From the IMG/VR virus record IMGVR_UViG_3300034980_000061, positions 1 through 22,231 of that record: a stretch of 22,231 bases of DNA; one strand, given 5' to 3'. The notes under the pieces are model-generated. The model saw nothing but the letters and a program-made list of their open reading frames with translations. It was not told where the DNA came from and made no database searches. A program made the position numbers and the translations under genes. Of this stretch, positions 14,436 through 20,274 are shown one piece after another (position 1 is the first letter of the stretch; every line of letters begins with the position of its first letter). This DNA comes from a virus.

Positions 14436-15917
14436 ATGCGAATGCTTGACCTATTTAGTGGAATCGGTGGGTTCCACAAAGGCTTTGAACAGGCTGGATA
14501 TGAATTTGATTGGGTTGGATTCAGCGAAATTGATAAATATGCAAGTGCCGTTTACAGGCACAGATTCCCAGAGGCGGTGGAATTAGGTGACATTACAGCT
14601 ATTCAACCAGGAAGAGATCTCCCAGATCACATTGACATCATTTGTGGAGGATTTCCGTGCCAATCATTCAGCATGGCTGGAAAGCGAAAAGGATTTGATG
14701 ACACCAGAGGTACTCTATTTTTTGAAATTGCACGGCTTTTGCGACATTACAGAGACGCTAAATCTCCCATCGATTACTTTGTACTCGAAAATGTTAAAGG
14801 CTTACTTAGTCACGACAATGGACGAACATTTGCTACAATCTACGGAGTTCTTAGTGACCTTGGGTATACCGTTGAGTTCCAACTACTTAATACTCGCTGG
14901 TGGCTACCCCAAAATAGAGAGCGGATATACCTTGTCGGATATATTGGAGACAGAAGTGGATCAAAAGTATTTCCTATCGGAGAAGATGGTGGAACATATA
15001 ACGTCAATCAAACCAGGACAAAATCAAAAACCGAACTATGTACGGCAATCACCACCAGAGAAGGTGGAAGAAAAGAAAACAACTTCGTGATAGTGGATAA
15101 GCAGATGCAAAAGAAGAATAACCAACACTATGCAGCCAATCTTAGCGGTGGTGGACATTCAGGTGGTAATCATAGCGATATGGATTTGATAAAGATAGCA
15201 GACTATAGAAATGATGAAGGATTAAGGATAAGAAAAGATGGTAACTCTCCAACACTAATGACAGTAAAACATTCAGAAACAGAACCAAGTATGATGCCAC
15301 CATTGTTAGTCCCAGAAGCAACCAAGAAAGGATATGCAGAAGCAGAAGAAGGTGACTCGATTAATCTATCCGTGCCTAATAGCAAGACCAGGCGTGGTAG
15401 AGTAGGCAAAGGTGAAGCACAGACACTTGATACTGGGATGCAACAATATACAATACAACCAGTTCTCACACCGAATCGGGCTGAGAAACGTCAGAATGGG
15501 CGAAGATTTAAGGAAGATGGCGAACCGATGTTTACCTTAACTGGACAAGATCAACATGGTGTGATGGTGAAGCAATATGGGTATAAACAATTAGATGAAA
15601 CTTTACAACAAAATGATTTAAAAAAAGATGATGTGAAAGCGTTGGATTTATATAATAGAAAAGCACAAGATAATTGCCCACCACTTGCAAATGCACATCA
15701 CATGCCAAAATTATATGAAAGAAACAAGATCAGGCGATTAACACCAGTAGAATGTTGCAGATTACAAGGTTTTCCAGATGATTGGAATGAGTATGGTGAG
15801 TTTGATGGCGAAGTCAAACCAATGTCCGATACACAAAGATATAAACAATGCGGTAATGCAGTCACGGTGAATGTGGTGCAAGCTGTAGCGGAAAGATTAA
15901 AAATTAATAAAGGATGA
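14436..15917 (+). CDS. DNA cytosine-C5 methyltransferase with long target-recognition region
   Basis: 493 residues with all main C5-methyltransferase motifs in order. Motif I is DLFSGIGGF (5-13), motif IV GGFPCQSFS with catalytic C75, motif VI ENVKG (118-122) and motif VIII QNRERIYLVGY (159-169). Motif IX is RRLTPVECCRLQGFPDDW (433-450) and motif X QCGNAVTVNVV (471-481). It transfers a methyl group from S-adenosylmethionine to C5 of cytosine. The recognition region (about 180-430) is long and holds several degenerate units of the kind TL-T...-V. No partner restriction gene is adjacent, so protection of phage DNA from host restriction is the likely role. Target sequence unknown. Its end carries the ribosome-binding site of the next gene. 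Confidence 0.97.
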   Translation: MRMLDLFSGIGGFHKGFEQAGYEFDWVGFSEIDKYASAVYRHRFPEAVELGDITAIQPGRDLPDHIDIICGGFPCQSFSMAGKRKGFDDTRGTLFFEIARLLRHYRDAKSPIDYFVLENVKGLLSHDNGRTFATIYGVLSDLGYTVEFQLLNTRWWLPQNRERIYLVGYIGDRSGSKVFPIGEDGGTYNVNQTRTKSKTELCTAITTREGGRKENNFVIVDKQMQKKNNQHYAANLSGGGHSGGNHSDMDLIKIADYRNDEGLRIRKDGNSPTLMTVKHSETEPSMMPPLLVPEATKKGYAEAEEGDSINLSVPNSKTRRGRVGKGEAQTLDTGMQQYTIQPVLTPNRAEKRQNGRRFKEDGEPMFTLTGQDQHGVMVKQYGYKQLDETLQQNDLKKDDVKALDLYNRKAQDNCPPLANAHHMPKLYERNKIRRLTPVECCRLQGFPDDWNEYGEFDGEVKPMSDTQRYKQCGNAVTVNVVQAVAERLKINKG

Positions 15918-15922
15918 GACAA
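15909..15922 (+). promoter_or_regulatory. Ribosome-binding segment AAAGGATGAGACAA, second copy
   Basis: The 14 bases are identical to 12285-12298 before the first early gene. Here they contain the methyltransferase stop (TGA, 15915-15917) and AAAGGA placed nine bases before the ATG at 15924. The stretch GATGAGACA (15913-15921) is fully complementary to TGTCTCATC in the leader loop at 12255-12263. Confidence 0.8.
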
Positions 15923-15923
15923 A

Positions 15924-16598
15924 ATGGCTAAAAGATTTACAGATACGGATAAATGGAAAAAAAAGTGGTTCCGTCAATTAAAAAATGACCATAAAGTATT
16001 CTGGATGTATTTATTAGATCAATGTGATCATGCTGGAATCTGGGAAGTGGATTTTGATTTGGCTTCATATTTCTGCAACGGAATAAAAGAAAAGGAAATA
16101 AGAGATACATTCGTAAAACAATATCATGAATTCGATGATGGAAAAAGATGGTTCCTAAATGATTTTATAGAATTCCAATATAATATATTAAATAAACGGG
16201 TTAATGCTCATAAATCAGTATTAAATAGATTAAAAAAATATAATTTGATGAATCTTATTGATGGAAATGAAGAGTTAATGAACAGTTCATCAACTGTGAA
16301 AGATAAAGATAAAGATAAGGTTCAAGTTCAAGTTCAAGTTAAAAACAAAGACAAAAGCAAAAATTCAAAAAAATCACAGATTGATAAAATACAATCAGAG
16401 TTAGATTTACTACAGGCTGAATTTGATAAGGTTGATGTTTCGATTGAATTCGATAAATTTCAGGACTATTTAAAAGCAAACGGAAAAAAATACGCTAATT
16501 ATAAATCTGCATTTCGGAATTGGTTGAGATCGGATTTTATTAAACCTAAGGAGCATTATGAAAAAAATGTCTATACAGGAGGCAAGTTTCAAAGTTAA
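15924..16598 (+). CDS. Replication initiator / DnaD-like or O-like protein
   Basis: 224 residues. The N-terminal part (DTDKWKKKWFRQLKNDHKVF, then YLLDQCDHAGIWEVDFDLAS) is a winged-helix type found at the start of many phage replisome-organiser proteins. A Lys/Asp/Val/Gln-rich linker follows, encoded by tandem AAAGAT and TTCAAG repeats. The C-terminal FDKFQDYLKANGKKYANYKS and FRNWLRSDF resemble the DnaT/DnaD-like tail motif. Such proteins bind the origin and load helicase. It starts behind AAAGGA and overlaps the next gene by 41 bases. The two-domain plan with low-complexity linker is typical, but the exact family is not certain. Confidence 0.75.
   Translation: MAKRFTDTDKWKKKWFRQLKNDHKVFWMYLLDQCDHAGIWEVDFDLASYFCNGIKEKEIRDTFVKQYHEFDDGKRWFLNDFIEFQYNILNKRVNAHKSVLNRLKKYNLMNLIDGNEELMNSSSTVKDKDKDKVQVQVQVKNKDKSKNSKKSQIDKIQSELDLLQAEFDKVDVSIEFDKFQDYLKANGKKYANYKSAFRNWLRSDFIKPKEHYEKNVYTGGKFQS
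16299..16338 (+). repeat. Tandem hexamer repeats in replication gene linker
   Basis: AAAGAT is repeated three times at 16299-16316, then after AAGG, TTCAAG three times at 16321-16338. They keep the reading frame and encode alternating Lys-Asp and Val-Gln. Such runs can change length by slippage without a frameshift. Confidence 0.9.
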
Positions 16599-17001
16599 TG
16601 ATCTATTTGAATTCCTGGATATAAAAGGATCACGACCATTATATAACGAATTGATTGATCTGATGAAAACATATTCATCGGATATTGTAAAAGCTGGATG
16701 GACTGATATTATGCACGAATGCTCACCTCCGAATGGTCAGCTATCTGGACAGATTCCCAAATTGGGAAGAATCCGAGCAATATTCGATAAAAAGCAAACA
16801 GTAATAAATCAAGTATATGATCCTGTTGAACCATTACCGACAAATGAAAAAGACCAACTGCATATATTCCTGAAAATGTGCCAAGATGATATTCAAGCGA
16901 TTAGGGAAAAGAAATTAACAAAGGAAAAGATGCTTGAGAATCATGCGGAATATCTTAAAAGCGTGGGTGCTAATTACGATTTAACCAGGATGGCAAAATG
17001 A
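16558..17001 (+). CDS. Replication-block protein, unknown (147 aa)
   Basis: 147 residues from the ATG at 16558 with AAGGAG four bases before it; a second ATG at 16567 is also possible. It overlaps the end of the initiator gene by 41 bases. The protein is helical: VNDLFEFLDIKGSRPLYNEL, then LIDLMKTYSSDIVKAGWTDI, a Pro/Gly-rich loop with PNGQLSGQIPKLGRIRAIFD, and a C-terminal helix (DQLHIFLKMCQDDIQAIREK). No P-loop is present, so it is not a DnaC-type loader. It may be a partner of the initiator protein, judged from the tight coupling. Family not recognised. Confidence 0.6.
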   Translation: MKKMSIQEASFKVNDLFEFLDIKGSRPLYNELIDLMKTYSSDIVKAGWTDIMHECSPPNGQLSGQIPKLGRIRAIFDKKQTVINQVYDPVEPLPTNEKDQLHIFLKMCQDDIQAIREKKLTKEKMLENHAEYLKSVGANYDLTRMAK

Positions 17002-17225
17002 TCTATCATACATTCTACAAGCCAAAGACGGTTGCACAGAAAAGCAATCGTGATGCCGTTCAAGCTGATCTACGAATAAAATATTGCCCTAAGTGTAGAA
17101 AGTGCTACGAATTAGATCAGGCGGTGACCAGGAATACCAGTAGAAGAACTTGTGTCTATTATGAAGATTTCGTTTCATATGGAAAAGATAAAGTAATTTG
17201 TGAAAGGTGCGAGGATCAAATATGA
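16998..17225 (+). CDS. Small zinc-finger-like protein (75 aa)
   Basis: 75 residues, coupled by ATGA on both sides. Cysteines at CPKCRKC (residues 30-36), one at TCVYYED (about 52) and two at ICERCEDQI (about 68-71) suggest a zinc-binding fold. The N-terminal part is basic (YKPKTVAQKSNRDAVQADLR). It precedes the exonuclease, which itself has zinc ribbons at both ends. It could be a nucleic-acid-binding adapter for the replication or processing machinery, but the fold is not one I can name. Confidence 0.6.
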   Translation: MIYHTFYKPKTVAQKSNRDAVQADLRIKYCPKCRKCYELDQAVTRNTSRRTCVYYEDFVSYGKDKVICERCEDQI

Positions 17226-18154
17226 TTTGTAAAAGATGCGGAAGTGGTCATATAGTAAAAAAGGGTTTTTCATATTCCAGGATGAGTGGTAAAAAATGTT
17301 CACAAAGATATGTCTGCTATTCGTGTAATAAGCAGTTCAATATTTCGTTAGATGAAGAAATTAAAAGCACAAAAGATTTACCCAGGATTTTATTATTAGA
17401 TATTGAAACTGCACCGATGGAAGTCTATGTCTGGGGATTATATAAGCAATACATACCTCATGATAATATTATTAAGGATTGGTGTATGTTGAGCTGGGTA
17501 GCTAAGTGGCTATATGATGAAGATACTAAGTCTGATCTGGTCACAGCAGATGAAGCGATGGATAGAAACGATAAAAGAATCGTGAAATCGATACACAAAT
17601 TATTAGATGAAGCAGATATTATTGTGGGCCATAATTTAGATAGGTTTGATGATCGGAAGATAAAAGCGAGATTTATAACAAACGGGATAGAGCCACCATC
17701 ACCATACAAGACTGTAGATACTTTAAAAATAACAAGACGTGAGTTTGCTCTGCCATCTTACAAACAGGCATATCTTACTAAATATTTCGGATTAACCAAT
17801 AAAATTAATGTGAGTGAGTTTGGTGGATTTGAATTATGGAAGAATTGTGTTACTGGTAGTTCTAAGGCTCTTGATGATATGCTTTATTATAACAAATACG
17901 ATGTGATTGGTCTTGAAGAATTGTATCTAAAAATCAGGCCCTATATCAAGAACCATCCGAATCTCGGTGTATTGATGGATGAAGATACTTGCCCTAATTG
18001 TGCATCGGAACATCTGGAAGAAACTAATTCAAATTACTTTACTGCCGCAAATAAATTTCCTGTATTCCGATGTTTGAATTGCAGAACTCCGTACATACGA
18101 CATAAAAAGAATTCAAATACGGTACAAACCAACATGAGAAGTGTACCAAAATGA
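17222..18154 (+). CDS. DnaQ/YprB-like 3'-5' exonuclease flanked by zinc ribbons
   Basis: 310 residues from the ATG at 17222 (ATGA overlap); a longer frame from 17207 is rejected. The RNase H-like exonuclease core shows ILLLDIETAP (ExoI, D60 and E62), IVGHNLDRFDDRKIKARF (ExoII, N138, F142, D143) and YYNKYDVIGLEELY (ExoIII, Y223, D227), the pattern of the YprB/RNase_H_2 group. The N-terminus is a zinc ribbon (CKRCGS at 3-8, CYSCNKQF at 32-39) similar to those of some transposases. The C-terminus is a second one (CPNC at 257-260, CLNC at 284-287). It likely degrades single-stranded DNA or RNA ends during replication or repair. No polymerase is adjacent. Confidence 0.85.
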   Translation: MICKRCGSGHIVKKGFSYSRMSGKKCSQRYVCYSCNKQFNISLDEEIKSTKDLPRILLLDIETAPMEVYVWGLYKQYIPHDNIIKDWCMLSWVAKWLYDEDTKSDLVTADEAMDRNDKRIVKSIHKLLDEADIIVGHNLDRFDDRKIKARFITNGIEPPSPYKTVDTLKITRREFALPSYKQAYLTKYFGLTNKINVSEFGGFELWKNCVTGSSKALDDMLYYNKYDVIGLEELYLKIRPYIKNHPNLGVLMDEDTCPNCASEHLEETNSNYFTAANKFPVFRCLNCRTPYIRHKKNSNTVQTNMRSVPK

Positions 18155-18262
18155 TTCCCCATCTAAAGTGCAACTTGCATCTAATAAAAAGGTGTGTGAT
18201 AAATGGTTGAGCAACCTTGGTGGATGCTACCATGATGGGGATATAATTAAAGGGAGAATAGA
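18155..18262 (+). promoter_or_regulatory. Structured gap with possible promoter and operator
   Basis: TCCCCATC (18156-18163) and GATGGGGA (18234-18241) form a perfect 8-base inverted repeat around smaller hairpins (GGTT-GAGC-AACC at 18205-18216; TGGT/ACCA beyond it). TGCAA-C-TTGCA (18169-18179) is an operator-like dyad that overlaps a possible -35 box TTGCAT (18175-18180). A TGT-GATAAA extended -10 (18195-18203) lies 17 bases further on. There is no real gene here; a 19-codon frame at 18151 is not convincing. Confidence 0.4.
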
Positions 18263-18403
18263 GTGGATATAGAGCATATAAAAGCACATCATTTAATACT
18301 TGATACCATTATAGAGATTCAAGAAACTCAGATTTTCATTTTGAAAAAAATAAATAAATTAGAAAAAAAACTCACATCACATCCCATAAGAAATAAAAAA
18401 TAA
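18263..18403 (+). CDS. Small helical protein (46 aa), GTG start
   Basis: 46 residues starting at a GTG, with AAAGGGAG upstream at 18249-18256. The sequence (DIEHIKAHHLILDTIIEIQE, then QIFILKKINKLEKKLTSHPI) is a single amphipathic helix with heptad Ile/Leu positions, so probably a short coiled coil. It ends one base before the TTG start of the nuclease gene. It is the first gene after a gap with promoter-like signals. Function unknown; the good ribosome-binding site is the main support that it is real. Confidence 0.5.
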   Translation: MDIEHIKAHHLILDTIIEIQETQIFILKKINKLEKKLTSHPIRNKK

Positions 18404-18404
18404 A

Positions 18405-18917
18405 TTGATATATATAACCATACCACCATCAACTATAGATTACGCTAAAAGTAAATTGAAATCTACATCAATCAATAAAGATATGGGTGTGAAGTATTTA
18501 AGTAAATTTGGCTCTGAAAAAAAGAGGATTTTGACTGGATATGTTGGTGAAAAGATTATCATGGATTATTTAGGAATTAAAAAAGATTCCGATGATTATG
18601 ATTTTGATCTTATATCCAAAAAGGGAAAAAGATTAGAAATAAAGACCATATCATGCAAATTCAAACCTAAAAAGGATTATTTTTGTACTGTTAATTCACA
18701 TGATTTAAATGGAGTTCATAAACAGGACGCTGATTATTATATATTTTTGCGAATATTAAATAATTATAGTTCAGGGTGGATTTTGGGATGGATTACTTGT
18801 GATGAGTTTTTTAAAAAAGGAAAGTTCGTGAATAAAGGAACAGATTTTGGGTCATTCAGCTTTATGAAGGCAAATGCCACAGTACTTCCGATAAGTTCAT
18901 TGAACCAATTCACATAA
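18405..18917 (+). CDS. PD-(D/E)XK-like nuclease
   Basis: 170 residues. A stop at 18387-18389 leaves only the TTG at 18405 as a start that keeps the IYITIPPSTIDYAKSKL N-terminus; the first ATG is at 18483. The core reads LTGYVGEKIIMDYLG, DYDFDLISKKGKRLEIKTIS, then DYFCTVNSHDLNGVHKQDAD and YYIFLRI. The helix-D...ExK order (Asp in YDFDLI, then E and K in LEIKT) fits the restriction-endonuclease-like PD-(D/E)XK fold. The ending (GWILGWITCDEFF and ATVLPISSLNQF) is also typical. It may process phage DNA, degrade host DNA or aid recombination. Which one cannot be told from sequence. Confidence 0.75.
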   Translation: MIYITIPPSTIDYAKSKLKSTSINKDMGVKYLSKFGSEKKRILTGYVGEKIIMDYLGIKKDSDDYDFDLISKKGKRLEIKTISCKFKPKKDYFCTVNSHDLNGVHKQDADYYIFLRILNNYSSGWILGWITCDEFFKKGKFVNKGTDFGSFSFMKANATVLPISSLNQFT

Positions 18918-18931
18918 CAAAGGGAGGATAT

Positions 18932-19063
18932 ATGATAATACTTGAAATAACTGAATGGATCATACAAGCGTTTATGCTGGGTGTGTTTATGTTGGGTGCT
19001 TCCATATTTGTATTCTTTTTCACATTAGCTTTTTATGCTATTAAAGATTATAAGAACAAATGA
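18932..19063 (+). CDS. Small single-span membrane protein (43 aa)
   Basis: 43 residues with a strong AGGGAGG site at 18921-18927, four bases before the ATG. The sequence has a short N-terminal amphipathic start, then a long hydrophobic stretch (FMLGVFMLGASIFVFFFTLA) and ends with YAIKDYKNK, a positive cytosolic tail. It should be a membrane protein with one span. Its stop overlaps the next start (ATGA). Role unknown; proteins of this kind may alter the host membrane or block superinfection. Confidence 0.7.
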   Translation: MIILEITEWIIQAFMLGVFMLGASIFVFFFTLAFYAIKDYKNK

Positions 19064-19281
19064 AGATACCATTCATAACTGAAATAAAAGAACTGAAAAA
19101 TAAAGTTGGTGAACAGAATATTGCGATCTTAGAAGCGGAAGGTGAGATAATATTCTTAAAAGAAGAAACAAACAAAATGCGAATCCAGATCGCCATGACT
19201 GAAAGAATCCTGAAAGAAGGTCAATCAGGTAAAATCGCAAAACATCGAATGATCGAAACAATCTATAACATACTACGATGA
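19060..19281 (+). CDS. Small coiled-coil protein (73 aa)
   Basis: 73 residues, coupled to the membrane protein by ATGA. Heptad-like Ile/Leu/Val spacing runs through ITEIKELKNKVGEQNIAILE and GEIIFLKEETNKMRIQIAMT, so a coiled coil is likely. The C-terminal third is basic (GQSGKIAKHRMIETIYNILR). It may partner the preceding 43-residue membrane protein, as judged by coupling alone. No family recognised. Confidence 0.6.
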   Translation: MKIPFITEIKELKNKVGEQNIAILEAEGEIIFLKEETNKMRIQIAMTERILKEGQSGKIAKHRMIETIYNILR

Positions 19282-19287
19282 ACACAT

Positions 19288-19623
19288 ATGGATAAATCAA
19301 AAAATTATTTAATCAAGGATTTTGATATAAGAGGAACGGAATATAGTTATTATGATCAAATTCCCAATATTAGGAGACCGAATTCAAGGAAAAGGTTAGA
19401 AATGTATAATAGCGATGAGCCAAAAGATGTTTATGAAAAATTTGCCGAAAACGAAAAAATTGTTCATGGGGTTAGGATTCGTTATGTTCCTAATGGTTAT
19501 TTTTCGAGTGATGAATACAGCAGATATTATAATTTCAAATATGATCGAGACCTCAAAGAGTACGCAAAGCCATTTCGATTAGATACCTTTGATCATTATG
19601 TTAAAAAGGTAAAATATTTATAA
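19288..19623 (+). CDS. Unknown protein (111 aa)
   Basis: 111 residues, rich in Tyr, Asp, Lys and Arg: YLIKDFDIRGTEYSYYDQIP, then RPNSRKRLEMYNSDEPKDVY and RYYNFKYDRDLKEYAKPFRL. No cysteine pairs, membrane span or enzyme motif are visible. It starts six bases after the previous stop without a clear Shine-Dalgarno sequence. A GAACACAT stretch precedes the ATG. The 24 bases after it contain CGAGG, the probable ribosome-binding site of the sigma-like gene. Confidence 0.65.
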   Translation: MDKSKNYLIKDFDIRGTEYSYYDQIPNIRRPNSRKRLEMYNSDEPKDVYEKFAENEKIVHGVRIRYVPNGYFSSDEYSRYYNFKYDRDLKEYAKPFRLDTFDHYVKKVKYL

Positions 19624-19647
19624 ATAATTCCACATACCGAGGTACTA

Positions 19648-19968
19648 ATGGAAATACCAGACAATAACGGCTATGAATTTGAAGAAGCGGCAGATTTAGC
19701 TAAGAAAGCAGTAAACAGATTAAACGTAACAAAGATCACAGTAGAATATCTATTCACCAGGGACGATTTTGAATTAGATGAAATCAGATATTGCTATTCG
19801 ATTGAACGATCTTGGCATCTTTTCACAACCGAACAGAAACAAATATTATTTTTTTATTTAGTACAGGGATATTCATTCACAACTATAGGAAAATTAAACG
19901 GTTACACGCAACAAAACGCATCCAAAATCTTCCATAAAGCGTGTGAAATCATCCAAAATAACATATAA
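19648..19968 (+). CDS. Sigma region 4-like helix-turn-helix regulator
   Basis: 106 residues with GAGG eight bases before the ATG. The C-terminal half (HLFTTEQKQILFFYLVQGYS, then FTTIGKLNGYTQQNASKIFH) has the layout of sigma-70 region 4: a helix with EQK-IL, a QGYSFTTIGKL turn, and a recognition helix. The N-terminal half is acidic (YEFEEAADLAKKAVNRLNVT). Small phage proteins of this kind act as late or packaging gene activators. It sits just ahead of a structured element and the terminase genes, so it could control them. Its stop overlaps that element's 5' strand. Confidence 0.65.
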   Translation: MEIPDNNGYEFEEAADLAKKAVNRLNVTKITVEYLFTRDDFELDEIRYCYSIERSWHLFTTEQKQILFFYLVQGYSFTTIGKLNGYTQQNASKIFHKACEIIQNNI

Positions 19969-20088
19969 ATAGGTTGTGATTGCCCCTATATAAGTAGAGG
20001 GGTGATCCGTTCCCCTACTCGCCAATGAATAATCGAATGGTGGGCGAAAGACAGGAATGACGGGTATGGTTCTCGAGAGCCTATTAAA
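19968..20088 (+). other. Structured non-coding element upstream of terminase genes
   Basis: AATAGGTT (19968-19975) can pair with AGCCTATT (20078-20085), enclosing the gap with one G-U pair. Inside, GGGG (19999-20002) can pair with CCCC at 19983-19986 (arm CCCCTAT/AGAGGGG, loop of 6) or with CCCC at 20012-20015 (arm AGGGG/CCCCT), so the two hairpins exclude each other. TCGCC (20019-20023) pairs with GGCGA (20043-20047). GGTTC-TCGA-GAGCC (20068-20081) competes with the outer stem. There is no gene in these bases. Its location next to the terminase genes would suit a cos/pac site, a structured RNA or a regulator target. Confidence 0.5.
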
Positions 20089-20274
20089 ATGCCAGACATC
20101 GAAAAACAAGATAGGGGAATTACTCTCAATGTAGAATTGGTTGGGATTAAGAACCTCAAGACAACTCACAACTGGCGGCTTGAGTTCGATGTATATGAAA
20201 TTGATTCACCAAAAGTTAAAAATCTTATGGATAAAATTAACAAACCTCTTGTGATGGCTTTAGTCGATGAGTGA
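20089..20274 (+). CDS. Small conserved-looking protein upstream of terminase (61 aa)
   Basis: 61 residues: MPDIEKQDRGITLNVELVGI, then KNLKTTHNWRLEFDVYEIDS and VKNLMDKINKPLVMALVDE. It looks like a compact beta-beta-alpha domain ending in a helix and strand. I associate this sequence style with small phage proteins of unknown function, but I cannot name a family. There is no clear ribosome-binding site, and the start lies at the 3' edge of the structured element, which could therefore control it. It overlaps the next gene by eight bases. Confidence 0.65.
   Translation: MPDIEKQDRGITLNVELVGIKNLKTTHNWRLEFDVYEIDSPKVKNLMDKINKPLVMALVDE

Noticed and set aside
14587-15090. 167-codon frame on the + strand inside the methyltransferase
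   Set aside because: It has no recognisable domain and overlaps conserved methyltransferase motifs IV, VI and VIII in another frame. It is a shadow of a well-supported gene.
19969-20088. tRNA gene in the gap upstream of the terminase
   Set aside because: There is no seven-pair acceptor stem with a D arm, anticodon arm and T arm in the right places; the GGTTC stretch belongs to a different hairpin.
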